Assembly (NCBI GenBank): GCA_963522175.1
Contig: CAUQXC010000006.1
Span: 1-64,000 of the forward strand
Length of the DNA: 64,000 nt
Direction: 5' to 3'
Source: CAKAHY01 sp963522175
Lineage (GTDB): Bacteria; Bacillota; Clostridia; Lachnospirales; Lachnospiraceae
Shown piece after piece: positions 27,200 through 35,517 of the stretch. The number at the start of each line of letters is the position of its first letter. The stretch's first letter is position 1. Made by a program: the position numbers and the translations under genes. The notes under the pieces are model-generated. The model searched no databases. It was not told the origin of the DNA and saw nothing but the letters and a program-made list of their open reading frames with translations.

Positions 27200-27540
27200 A
27201 CGACACTATACCTCTATACCACTAACCCTATACCACTTATTATGCTACTCGCATCACTCCGATTGTTTCCACGCCACTCTAAAACGTTTCGACATCACTC
27301 TAAGCATCTCTACATCACTCTGACTGCTTCCACATCACTCTAAAATGTTTCGACATCACTCCAAGTATTTCTATATCACTCTAAATACTTTTCCTATACC
27401 GCTCCGGTAATTTTTAATACTCTTGATATCACTCTAAGTATCTCATCTCTAACGATAGTGAGTATAACACAAGGAAAGTAATATGGCATAATATGGTACA
27501 AACAACAGTGATTTTAGTATAAACGACAGTAAAAATCATT
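27200..27540. repeat. Degenerate 20-21 bp direct-repeat array
   Basis: A core of seven units shares ATCACTC, or a one- or two-base variant, beginning at 27253, 27273, 27294, 27314, 27334, 27355 and 27375. The steps are 20, 21, 20, 20, 21 and 20 bases. Typical units are ACATCACTCTAAAATGTTTC and ACATCACTCTAAGCATCTCT. Weaker units continue on both sides: TACCACT at 27217 and 27231, ATCACT at 27428, and a pair GTACAAACAACAGT / GTATAAACGACAGT at 27497-27530. No frame is conserved, since the period is not a multiple of three. The array fills the gap between the ABC terminator and ilvE and forms the 3' flank of ilvE. Confidence 0.8.
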
Positions 27541-27555
27541 TTTTCTTAATAAATT

Positions 27556-28578
27556 CTACAGTATTTCCCTTATCCAGCCTTCCGGAGCCTCGATAAGTCC
27601 GAGCTGTATGCCGGTAAGAGTATCATATATCTTTTGAAGCTTATCTCCCATCCTGTGTGGGCCGCTTGGAAGCTCTACGGTTTTGCTTCCCACAATCTTT
27701 CCTATAGGAGAAATTACCGCAGCCGTTCCGCAAAGTCCCGCCTCAGCCATATCGGAAAGCTCCTCAAAGCTCACGGGTCTCTCCTGTGTCTCCATACCGA
27801 GATAATGCTTTGCAACGTGCAAAACGGAACGTCTGGTCACGCTCGGTAAAATGGAATCCGATTTCGGGGTAACAAGCTTTCCGTCCTTAGTAACAAAAAT
27901 AAAGTTTGCTCCGCCCGTTTCTTCCACATAAGTTCTTGTTGCCGCATCAAGATACATATTCTCGTCAAAACCGTTTCTGTGAGCAACCATAAGAGGATGT
28001 AAGCTCATTGCATAGTTGAGTCCCGCCTTTATGTCTCCCGTTCCTCTCGGTGCCGCTCTGTCAAAATCGGATACGCATATAGTAATAGGCTTTGCTCCGC
28101 CTTTAAAATATGGTCCCACCGGAGTTGTAAAAACTCTAAACTGATAAGCATCGGCAGGTTTTACTCCAATTACCGGACCGCTCGCAAACATAAAAGGTCT
28201 TATATACAATGATGCCCCGCTTCCGAAAGGGGGTACCCATTCCTTATTTGCTCTTACGACAGCCTCTACAGCTTCTAAAAACCTTTCTTCAGGGAAAGGG
28301 GGCATCTCCAGTCTCTTTGCGGAATCATACATTCTTTTGGCGTTTAAATCGGGTCTGAAGGTAACAATCCTGTCGTCCTTCGTTCTGTACGCCTTTAAAC
28401 CCTCAAAGCACTCCTGACAATATTGCAAAATACCCGCACATTCGCTGAGCACAACCTTATCATCCTTTGTAAGCTCTCCCTTGTCCCATGCTCCGTTTTC
28501 ATAATTTGAAACATATCTGTAATCCGTTTTAATGTAACCAAAGCCTAAATTTGACCAATCTATATCTTTTCTTTCCAT
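27556..28578 (-). CDS. ilvE: Branched-chain amino-acid aminotransferase
   Basis: A protein of 340 residues, fold-type IV PLP aminotransferase. It moves the amino group between glutamate and branched-chain keto acids, the last step of leucine, isoleucine and valine synthesis. The family path is YCQECFEGLKAYR, the PLP Lys in TGDIKAGLNYAMSL, EETGGANFIFV and LPSVTRRSVL. Length matches the eukaryote-like class II enzymes found in many Firmicutes. It begins four bases after maf. Its 3' side runs into the repeat array, and no ordinary terminator was seen. Confidence 0.94.
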   Translation of the reverse strand: MERKDIDWSNLGFGYIKTDYRYVSNYENGAWDKGELTKDDKVVLSECAGILQYCQECFEGLKAYRTKDDRIVTFRPDLNAKRMYDSAKRLEMPPFPEERFLEAVEAVVRANKEWVPPFGSGASLYIRPFMFASGPVIGVKPADAYQFRVFTTPVGPYFKGGAKPITICVSDFDRAAPRGTGDIKAGLNYAMSLHPLMVAHRNGFDENMYLDAATRTYVEETGGANFIFVTKDGKLVTPKSDSILPSVTRRSVLHVAKHYLGMETQERPVSFEELSDMAEAGLCGTAAVISPIGKIVGSKTVELPSGPHRMGDKLQKIYDTLTGIQLGLIEAPEGWIREIL

Positions 28579-28582
28579 AGTC

Positions 28583-29227
28583 TTACTCTCCGAATCTATT
28601 TTTTACAGTATACCACAATTTTGATAAGGGCAAACCTACCACATTGTTATAATCGCCATTAATTTTACTTATATAGCGCGCAGCAAAGCCCTGAATACCG
28701 TAAGCTCCCGCCTTATCCATAGGCTCCCCCGTACTTATATATTCGTCTATGTCTTCATTTGAAAGTTTATTAAAATAAACCTCGGTCTTTTCAAAAAATT
28801 CTTCCGAAAGCTTCATTTCCGGCACGGCTTTTTCTTTATTTTCCGCCATCAAAAGGCATACTCCGGTAAATACCTCGTTCTTTCTCCCCGAAAGTTCCGA
28901 AAGCATAAGTCTTGCTTCTTTCTCATCCCCCGGTTTGCCGAGTATTTTTTCGTCCAGACTTACAACGGTATCTGCGGCTATAATTATTACTCTTCCCGCT
29001 TTTTTAAGCTTTTCTTTAAGTTCTATATCCGTATCTTTACCGTAAAGCTTATGAAACACGGCATCAGCCTTCTTTCTTGCCAGATTTACGACCAAATCGG
29101 AGGCTGAATCCGTGTCCTTGCTTTCATCACATTCACTGACGCAAATTTCAAAGTCAATGCCTATCTGCTTCAGAAGCTCTTTTCTTCTCGGCGAAGCCGA
29201 AGCAAGCACAAATAATGTATTCTTCAT
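28583..29227 (-). CDS. maf: Maf-type nucleotide pyrophosphatase
   Basis: A protein of 214 residues, slightly longer than most Maf proteins because of an insertion near residues 65-75 and another near 135. LASASPRRKELLKQIG starts the fold, followed by AADTVVSLDEKILGKPGDEKEA, the catalytic Asp-containing loop, then SGRKNEVFTGVCL and DKAGAYGIQGFA. Maf proteins hydrolyse modified or canonical nucleoside triphosphates and affect septum formation. It sits between prfA and ilvE with short gaps. Confidence 0.92.
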   Translation of the reverse strand: MKNTLFVLASASPRRKELLKQIGIDFEICVSECDESKDTDSASDLVVNLARKKADAVFHKLYGKDTDIELKEKLKKAGRVIIIAADTVVSLDEKILGKPGDEKEARLMLSELSGRKNEVFTGVCLLMAENKEKAVPEMKLSEEFFEKTEVYFNKLSNEDIDEYISTGEPMDKAGAYGIQGFAARYISKINGDYNNVVGLPLSKLWYTVKNRFGE

Positions 29228-29238
29228 ACTAAATTTCC

Positions 29239-30315
29239 TTATGCGGTTTCATTTAATTTTGCAAGCTTCGCAGCCTGATCCGCCGCTATGCAGGCATCAA
29301 GTATCTCGGAAATATCTCCGTTCATGATTTTATCAAGCTTGTACAGAGTAAGGTTAATCCTGTGATCCGTAACTCTTCCCTGAGGGAAATTGTAGGTTCT
29401 TATTTTTTCGGAACGATCTCCCGTACCTATCTGGCTCTTACGCTCCGCACTTTCGGCGCTCTGCTTCTTTTCAAGCTCCAGCTCGTAAAGCTTCGAACGC
29501 AAAAGAGCAAAAGCCTTATCTTTGTTTTGCAGCTGTGATTTTTCGGTCTGTGAGTATATAACTATTCCTGTAGGATAATGTGTAAGACGTACAGCCGAGT
29601 CCGTCGTATTTACGCACTGTCCGCCGTTTCCTGAAGCACGCATAACGTCTATACGTATATCTTTCATGTCTATCTGCACATCAACCTCTTCCGCTTCCGG
29701 CATAACTGCAACCGAAGCCGTGGATGTATGTATACGCCCGCCCGATTCCGTTGCCGGCACTCTTTGTACTCTGTGTACTCCGGACTCATACTTCATCTTT
29801 GAATACGCACCCTTACCTGTAATCATGGCAACAACCTCTTTAAATCCGCCTATACCGCTTTCGTTAAGGCTGACTATATCGACTTTCCAGTTATGCTCCT
29901 CGGCATAATGTGTATACATTCTGTAGAGTTCAGCAGCAAATAAAGCCGCCTCATCTCCTCCGGCTCCCGCTCTGATTTCAAGCATAATATTCTTATCATC
30001 GTTAGGGTCTTTAGGAAGCAAGAGTATCTTAAGCTCCTGCTCAAGCTCTTCCTCTCTCTTTTTAGCCTCCGACAACTCCTCTTTTGCCATTTCTCTTAAG
30101 TCCTCATCGCTCTCGCTGTCAAGCATAGCCAGGGCATCCTTTTGATCCTGTCTCACTTTTTTATATTCCTTATAGCTTTCCACAAGAGGTGCAAGGTCCG
30201 ACTGTTCCTTCATAAGCTTTCTGAATTTGTTTTGATCATTGGCAACGTCCGGGCTTCCAAGCTCCATCATAAGTTCCTCATAGTGAACCAGTATATCATC
30301 TAAATTTTCAAACAT
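29239..30315 (-). CDS. prfA: Peptide chain release factor 1
   Basis: About 358 residues. It reads UAA and UAG at the ribosome. The PxT-type codon-recognition region RVPATESGGRIHTS and the catalytic GGQ in ASGNGGQCVNTTDSAV are intact. The latter Gln is methylated by PrmC, encoded just upstream. The start is ATG 30315 (AGGAG at nine bases); a TTG six bases earlier is too close to that site. Gaps to prmC and maf are about 12 bases, which indicates one operon. Confidence 0.95.
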   Translation of the reverse strand: MFENLDDILVHYEELMMELGSPDVANDQNKFRKLMKEQSDLAPLVESYKEYKKVRQDQKDALAMLDSESDEDLREMAKEELSEAKKREEELEQELKILLLPKDPNDDKNIMLEIRAGAGGDEAALFAAELYRMYTHYAEEHNWKVDIVSLNESGIGGFKEVVAMITGKGAYSKMKYESGVHRVQRVPATESGGRIHTSTASVAVMPEAEEVDVQIDMKDIRIDVMRASGNGGQCVNTTDSAVRLTHYPTGIVIYSQTEKSQLQNKDKAFALLRSKLYELELEKKQSAESAERKSQIGTGDRSEKIRTYNFPQGRVTDHRINLTLYKLDKIMNGDISEILDACIAADQAAKLAKLNETA

Positions 30316-30327
30316 AATCAATTTCTC

Positions 30328-31167
30328 CTATTTTAAAATCTTAAGCACTCTGTCTTTACCCGCAAGGTCTTTAAATACCTCGACTTTTTTATATTCCTTA
30401 AATATATTTCTTATATCTTCCGCTTGATTATAACCTATTTCAAGATAGATTCGTCCGCCGTCCTTTAAGTAGGACTTAGCCTTTTCAGAAATTATTCTGT
30501 AAAAATGCAAGCCGTCTTCCTTGCCGTCCAGTGCAAGCCTGGGCTCATAATCCTTTACCTCGGTTTCAAGCTCCTCTATGTCTTTAGAGGGTATATACGG
30601 CGGATTACTCACTATAATATCATATTGACCCGTCAAAGCCTCAAACATATCGCTTTTAACAAACTCCACTTCTGCCTTATTAAGTTTTGCATTGCTTTTT
30701 GCAAGCTCAAGAGCCTTATCCGATATATCCGAAGCCGTAAGCTCATACTTGCCCAGTTTTTTGAGACTAACCGCTATCGCGCCGCTTCCCGTGCACAAAT
30801 CCAGTACACTCAGGCTCTCATCCCTGTTTTCCGCTAAAACTTTTTCCACTAAAATTTCCGTGTCAAATCTGGGTATGAGTACAGTTTCATTTACATTAAA
30901 ATCAAAACCGCAAAAGTTTTGAACACCGCTGATATATTGAAAGGGTTTTCTGCTTTTTCTAAGTTTGACAAATTCAAAAAAGTTTTCTCTCTTTTTTTCG
31001 TCTACACCGGCTTTGTTTTTATCTATTATCAGGTCCGTAAAACTTATATTAAAGCTGTGGCAAAGTATATTTTTCGCTTCCGCCTCGTATTCTTCTATTC
31101 CTGCGGCTTTAAGCTCTTTACAGGCATAATCAAGCAATTCTTTATATGTATCGGGTTTAGAAAGCAT
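30328..31167 (-). CDS. prmC: Release factor glutamine methyltransferase
   Basis: A protein of 279 residues with an N-terminal helical domain and a C-terminal SAM domain. The SAM loop is LDLCTGSGAIAVSL, and the catalytic IVSNPPYIP holds the substrate Gln. It methylates the Gln of the GGQ motif in release factors, and prfA follows directly. GGAGAATCC in the end of the DUF1385 gene serves as its ribosome-binding site. It is a standard gene pair in Firmicutes. Confidence 0.95.
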   Translation of the reverse strand: MLSKPDTYKELLDYACKELKAAGIEEYEAEAKNILCHSFNISFTDLIIDKNKAGVDEKKRENFFEFVKLRKSRKPFQYISGVQNFCGFDFNVNETVLIPRFDTEILVEKVLAENRDESLSVLDLCTGSGAIAVSLKKLGKYELTASDISDKALELAKSNAKLNKAEVEFVKSDMFEALTGQYDIIVSNPPYIPSKDIEELETEVKDYEPRLALDGKEDGLHFYRIISEKAKSYLKDGGRIYLEIGYNQAEDIRNIFKEYKKVEVFKDLAGKDRVLKILK

Positions 31168-31169
31168 AG

Positions 31170-32108
31170 CTAGGATTCTCCAAAGTTTTCTTCTAAATAT
31201 GTCTTCCAGTCAAAAACCTTCTCAACAGCGGTTATTGCAACCTCCACCATATCCGGACTCGGCTCTTTGACCGTTAAGCCCTGCATCCACAGTCCAGGCT
31301 TTGACAGAATGTCAACCAGCTTATTGTTGCTTGTACCCGCTATTCTCAAAAATTCATAGCTCACACCCGCAATAACGGGTATAAGAACTATTCTGCTGAG
31401 TGCCCTGAGAAGGATGCCGTCCACCCTTATCAGCATAAAAAACAATATGCTTATGAGCATAACTATTATTAAAAAGCTTGTTCCGCAACGTTTATGCTCT
31501 TTTGAGCTTTTCATAACATTCTCAACCGTTAAAGGATGCCCCGTCTCTATACAGTTGATGCATTTATGCTCCGCTCCGTGATACATAAACGTTCTCTTTA
31601 TATCCTCCATCTGCGATATAATAAGTATGTATGCTATAAAAATTGCTATTCGAAGAACTCCCTCTAAAACAGCCACTAAATAATAGTTGTCTACTAATGT
31701 TCTTACCATATTCCCCAAAAACATAGGTAAAAGCATAAATATTCCTATACCGGCAAGAACCGAAAATACTGTAGCTGCCGTCATTATTATTTTATCGAAT
31801 TCTTTACCGAAAGTCTTTTGCAGCCACAGCTCGAATTTACCGGGTTTATATTCCTCTTCTCCTTCCGCAAAGAAACTTGCCGAAACATTGAGGGTCTTCA
31901 TTCCCAAAACCATAGAATCATAAAATGCAAAAATCCCTCTTATAAAGGGTAAAGCAAGTATTTTATGCTTCTTTGTTAAGCTTATATATTCATCTTCAAC
32001 GCAGGCTATGCTTCCGTCGCCCTTTCTGACCGCCGTCGCATACCTGTCTCCGCTCTTCATCATTATTCCTTCAATAACCGCCTGTCCGCCTATACCGGAG
32101 TATTTCAA
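31170..32108 (-). CDS. DUF1385 membrane protein
   Basis: A protein of 312 residues. GGQAVIEGIMMKSGDRYATA at the N-terminus and the HGAEHKCINCIETG loop with its His and Cys residues define DUF1385. Four or five membrane helices lie between residues 100 and 250. The start is TTG 32108: GAGGTG lies seven bases before it, and no ATG or GTG fits. The genes DUF1385-prmC-prfA-maf are commonly linked in clostridia, but the protein's role is unknown. Confidence 0.88.
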   Translation of the reverse strand: MKYSGIGGQAVIEGIMMKSGDRYATAVRKGDGSIACVEDEYISLTKKHKILALPFIRGIFAFYDSMVLGMKTLNVSASFFAEGEEEYKPGKFELWLQKTFGKEFDKIIMTAATVFSVLAGIGIFMLLPMFLGNMVRTLVDNYYLVAVLEGVLRIAIFIAYILIISQMEDIKRTFMYHGAEHKCINCIETGHPLTVENVMKSSKEHKRCGTSFLIIVMLISILFFMLIRVDGILLRALSRIVLIPVIAGVSYEFLRIAGTSNNKLVDILSKPGLWMQGLTVKEPSPDMVEVAITAVEKVFDWKTYLEENFGES

Positions 32109-32204
32109 TATGCCTCACCTCTTTTCATTTGTTTAACCTTTTTATTATAATATATTATGGTACAAGTGTCAAAAGCCCTTAAGCTTTATATAAACTTATC
32201 GGAC

Positions 32205-32233
32205 GAAAAAAGGACTAAGCTATGCTTAGTCCC
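32205..32233 (-). terminator. Terminator of rpmE
   Basis: Perfect 9 bp stem GGACTAAGC/GCTTAGTCC with a 3-base loop (32213-32233) and a TTTTTTC tail on the minus strand. It lies 20 bases after the rpmE stop. Confidence 0.85.
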
Positions 32234-32252
32234 TCACATAATCATCTTAAAA

Positions 32253-32456
32253 TTAAGCATTAACACCATACTTACGATTGAACTTGTCAATACGTCCACG
32301 AGCTGATGCAGCTTTTTGCTGACCTGTGTAGAATGGATGACACTTTGAACATACTTCAACGTGAATGCTCTTCTTTGTTGAACCTGTAGTAAAAGTATTT
32401 CCACAGTTACAAGTAACAGTTACCTCGTTATATTCCGGATGTATTCCTTCTCTCAT
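32253..32456 (-). CDS. rpmE: 50S ribosomal protein L31, zinc-binding form
   Basis: A protein of 67 residues, normal for L31. The Cys residues in TCNCGNTF and VCSKCHPFYTG identify the zinc-containing (C+) type used under zinc-rich conditions. It ends in the conserved DKFNRKYG. GAGGTGAGG precedes the ATG. It is a single-gene unit with its own promoter and terminator, and its leader holds a small hairpin at 32489-32507. Confidence 0.95.
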   Translation of the reverse strand: MREGIHPEYNEVTVTCNCGNTFTTGSTKKSIHVEVCSKCHPFYTGQQKAASARGRIDKFNRKYGVNA

Positions 32457-32488
32457 ATCCTCACCTCATTTACATTTATAATCTCTGC

Positions 32489-32507
32489 GGACATACCGCC
32501 TATGTCC
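32489..32507 (-). promoter_or_regulatory. Leader hairpin of rpmE
   Basis: GGACATA/TATGTCC, 7 bp with a 5-base loop, about 30-50 bases before the rpmE start. Many ribosomal protein genes regulate themselves through a leader structure. No tail of T residues follows, so it is not a terminator. Function is inferred only. Confidence 0.4.
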
Positions 32508-32526
32508 TTGCAATTAAAGCTAAATA

Positions 32527-32555
32527 AGTATAGCACACTTAAATATTTAGTGCAA
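32527..32555 (-). promoter_or_regulatory. Promoter of rpmE
   Basis: Minus-strand TTGCAC (32555-32550), 17 bases, TATACT (32532-32527). It lies directly after the cca stop and gives a leader of about 65 bases. Confidence 0.7.
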
Positions 32556-32563
32556 GGACTATT

Positions 32564-33793
32564 TTAATTTTCGCTTTTTATAAGCCTTTCCAGCTCTTTT
32601 TTAGTATTTTGTACTTCCCCCCGCATAAGTTTATCAAGCAGGTATTCAAGACTTTCTCCTATTTTAGGTCCTTTTTCGATACCGGCTGAAATCAAATCAT
32701 TACCGGTAATGTCCAAATGAGCTATCTCAAAAGCCTCGGCTTTTAATATAATATCTTCTTTAACATCCGATATTTCTTTCAGCCTCTTTACCTCGTCGGA
32801 ATTTATAACAGCTTTAAGCCTTAACAAATCATCAAAGTTATCACTGCCCATCCTCCTCAAAAGCTTCTTGATTTCATATCTGTCCTTAGAAATATCCTGT
32901 GCCAAAAAATCAAGAAGAATCCTGACTCTTGTGAAGGTGTCATTGTCACTTTTAAGTTCCTTCAATACGGATAAGGCTTTATCCCTTTCCGTTTTATGCA
33001 GTAAAAATGCCAATCTCAAACTTTTTTTCATAGGTAAAAGCTTAAGCTTAACTATATCCTCACCTATACTTACGTATGCAAAACTTTCGCTTATGAATTC
33101 CGCTATACCGTAGTCAAATAAAAGCTTAACCTTTTCAGGATTGTCGGAGCAAAGAGTTCCCAAGAGTTCCGTCCAAACCCTTTCCTTACTTACTTTTAAG
33201 AGATTGGGGGCAAGCTCCTCTATCGCCTTTGCTGTCTTTTCATCAATGCAAAATCCGAGTCTTGCAGCAAATCTGACCGCTCTGAGCATCCTCAAGGCGT
33301 CTTCATCAAAGCGTTCTTTCGGAGAGCCCACACAAGTAATACGGGCATTTTTAAGATCCGAAACACCGTTAAACAAATCCACCAGACCTCTTTTATGTGA
33401 AAATGCCATAGCATTTATAGTAAAATCTCGTCTTTTAAGGTCCTCCTCAAGCAAGGAAGAAAACTCCACTTTATCGGGATGTCTGCCGTCCGAATATTTA
33501 CCGTCAAGTCTGTATGTAGTAACCTCATAGGTATTTTTACCCATTATCACAGTTACCGTGCCGTGCTTAATGCCCGTATCTACAGTTCGTTTGAAAAAAG
33601 CTTTTATCCTGTCCGGAGTTGCATTTGTCGTTATATCCCAATCCTTCGGCTCCTTGCCTAAAAGCATATCGCGTACACAGCCGCCGACTATATATGCCTC
33701 GTGACCGTAGCCTTCAATATCATTTATAATGGACTGAACTTCTTTCGGTATGTAATCGGTAAATATCCTATTCTCTGTTTCTTCCTCTTTCAT
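32564..33793 (-). CDS. cca: CCA tRNA nucleotidyltransferase
   Basis: About 409 residues. It adds CCA to tRNA 3' ends without a template. The class II nucleotidyltransferase core reads IVGGCVRDMLLGKEPKDWDI near residue 38, with the catalytic Asp pair DWD, then RRDFTINAMAF and RFDEDALRMLRAVRFAARLG. The tRNA-binding tail is helical. The start is taken as ATG 33793 (GTGAGG six bases upstream); an in-frame GTG at 33805 also exists. It overlaps the end of the DUF11 gene by 26 bases. The tRNA-Asn in this window lacks an encoded CCA, so the enzyme is needed. Confidence 0.92.
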   Translation of the reverse strand: MKEEETENRIFTDYIPKEVQSIINDIEGYGHEAYIVGGCVRDMLLGKEPKDWDITTNATPDRIKAFFKRTVDTGIKHGTVTVIMGKNTYEVTTYRLDGKYSDGRHPDKVEFSSLLEEDLKRRDFTINAMAFSHKRGLVDLFNGVSDLKNARITCVGSPKERFDEDALRMLRAVRFAARLGFCIDEKTAKAIEELAPNLLKVSKERVWTELLGTLCSDNPEKVKLLFDYGIAEFISESFAYVSIGEDIVKLKLLPMKKSLRLAFLLHKTERDKALSVLKELKSDNDTFTRVRILLDFLAQDISKDRYEIKKLLRRMGSDNFDDLLRLKAVINSDEVKRLKEISDVKEDIILKAEAFEIAHLDITGNDLISAGIEKGPKIGESLEYLLDKLMRGEVQNTKKELERLIKSEN

Positions 33794-35369
33794 AATAACC
33801 CTCACCCGGATTTATCCTTGTGTTATAGTAAGGCTTATCAAGTCTTCCGGTAAGTTCGGAATAAGCTTCCGGCCTTACTTCACCTCTCACACAATAATTA
33901 AGCACAACACTATATTCAAAAAATTTCGTTTCGTGCGGCTCTATTCTTTCAATAAACCATGTAACATGCTCCTTGCCGTTCACAAAGCCGTATTCACCGA
34001 AATCATCCACTCCGTTAAAGTTTGTATACTTAGGAATGTATTCCCTTAACCAAAAGCCTACAGCCGGATAATTCGAAGCATTCTCAACCTTAACTCTGTA
34101 CTTAAGCTCCGCACCGTAAACATCCAAATCTTCCGGGTTTAAAAGCTCCGTACTGAGTCTTACGTCTGCGGTATTTCTGTACACACCTTGCTCATAAACA
34201 TTTGAATATGCGCTCGCACTTGAATTAAACAAGTCCTGATAACCGAAATCGCTGTAATTTAAGCTTGCCTGAGTTCTTATACGATACAAATCATAATCCA
34301 AACGTCCAAGCTTCACATCATAGCTTATATTTATTTCAGCATCGGAAGCTATACGATCTTCAGTATTAAAATCTATGTATAAATAGTCACCCATAACTCT
34401 GTGAGTTATATCCAAGGTATCACAGCTTACATTTTCAACGGACACCGTATTAGGAGGAAGCATATCCTTAAGGCTTAGGTTTGCCGCGGAAATCTGTCCG
34501 TGATTTTTAATATTTAAAGTATAACGGATTATCTCATCGCTTCCGCCACCGTCTACCATTAATTTATCCGCATTCTTTTGAATAACCGGATAAGCGCCTG
34601 CCACGACCTCAACGGCATCAAGCATGGTACCTACAGTGGTATTCGTGCCTGCGTTACAAAAAAATCCTATGCTTGTCAGGTATTGACCCTCAGGCACAAT
34701 ATATGAGCCTCTATGCCTTGTCCATCCGCTTGTCGAATCTTCCTCAAAAACAAGATCTCTTCTGTTCATATCGGTATTACCGTCAGTCAAATATACCTGT
34801 AATGTATCTAAGATTCCGTTTTCCGATCTCTCTTCAAAGCTGTAGTAAAGCCTTTGTCCGGGACTTGTATCAAAATTTTGATACACATAAGACGGATACT
34901 CCGCCACAAGTTCCGCCGCCTGCACTCCGATACGCCTTATATTCTCAGTTCCCGACACTTTTTTAAGTTCTATAATATCATGGAAGCTGTTAGTCCTGCC
35001 CGCTCTTGCAACAAAAGACCCGGACCAAACGGCACCCGTGGCTATCGAAGGCGTATGTACCTGCACACTTCCGTCGCCGGGCGTTTCAACAGTAAGAACA
35101 TTCCACCCCTTAACATATCTTTGCGTTCCGTCGTTTGTGTTTTCCGCCTTCAAATACTCCCATGTACGGGTACCTAAGCTCGGATCCTCAAAACTTCCGT
35201 TTTTAAGATCTATATGTATCGGAGCACTTTCGCTCGTATTAGGGGTTCTGAAGCTTTCCTCGGCTGAAATAGGAGTAACTCCTAATAACGGCATACTGAG
35301 AGATACAAACAATAAACTTGATACTGTAGCAGTAATTATTTTCTTATTTTTGCTTAGTCTCCTCATCAT
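33768..35369 (-). CDS. Secreted protein with two DUF11-type repeats
   Basis: About 533 residues. Residues 1-38 are a signal peptide ending near ISAEES. Residues 45-265 form a jelly-roll-like domain, starting NGSFEDP and containing YVKGWNVLTVETPGDGSVQV, the pattern of carbohydrate- or surface-binding modules. Two DUF11-like beta domains follow: one from about 270 with NIKNHGQISAANLSLKDMLP, one from about 400 with VENASNYPAVGFWLREYIP. There is no LPxTG, membrane anchor or catalytic motif. The start is ATG 35369 or 35366 inside the small gene upstream; a TTG at 35375 is less likely. It belongs to the regulator-fusion operon. Confidence 0.75.
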   Translation of the reverse strand: MMRRLSKNKKIITATVSSLLFVSLSMPLLGVTPISAEESFRTPNTSESAPIHIDLKNGSFEDPSLGTRTWEYLKAENTNDGTQRYVKGWNVLTVETPGDGSVQVHTPSIATGAVWSGSFVARAGRTNSFHDIIELKKVSGTENIRRIGVQAAELVAEYPSYVYQNFDTSPGQRLYYSFEERSENGILDTLQVYLTDGNTDMNRRDLVFEEDSTSGWTRHRGSYIVPEGQYLTSIGFFCNAGTNTTVGTMLDAVEVVAGAYPVIQKNADKLMVDGGGSDEIIRYTLNIKNHGQISAANLSLKDMLPPNTVSVENVSCDTLDITHRVMGDYLYIDFNTEDRIASDAEINISYDVKLGRLDYDLYRIRTQASLNYSDFGYQDLFNSSASAYSNVYEQGVYRNTADVRLSTELLNPEDLDVYGAELKYRVKVENASNYPAVGFWLREYIPKYTNFNGVDDFGEYGFVNGKEHVTWFIERIEPHETKFFEYSVVLNYCVRGEVRPEAYSELTGRLDKPYYNTRINPGEGYYERGRNRE

Positions 35370-35517
35370 CTTCAATTCTTTCCCTTATATCTTTTTTTTG
35401 CCTTATGGCTATTTCACTTTCCGCATCGTCAACCTTTCTTTTAACATAAAAGTATATACTCAATGCAGCTACTATAACCACAAGCAACACAATCAACTCT
35501 ATTATTATTCTATTCAT
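35344..35517 (-). CDS. Small single-span membrane protein, 57 residues
   Basis: A short gene: ATG 35517 to TAA 35344. Residues 4-24 are a hydrophobic helix (IIIELIVLLVVIVAALSIYF). The rest is charged and probably helical (KRKVDDAESEIAIRQKK, then ERIEDDEETKQK). The start overlaps the regulator-fusion stop by eight bases (ATGAATAG), and its end overlaps the start of the DUF11 gene by about 25 bases. Overlaps on both sides support that it is translated. No family is recognised. It may be a small partner of the neighbouring membrane regulator or of the secreted protein; that is inference. Confidence 0.7.
   Translation of the reverse strand: MNRIIIELIVLLVVIVAALSIYFYVKRKVDDAESEIAIRQKKDIRERIEDDEETKQK

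Noticed and set aside
27200..27540. CRISPR array
   Set aside because: The units are degenerate and contiguous, with no constant repeats separated by unique spacers, and no cas genes are near.
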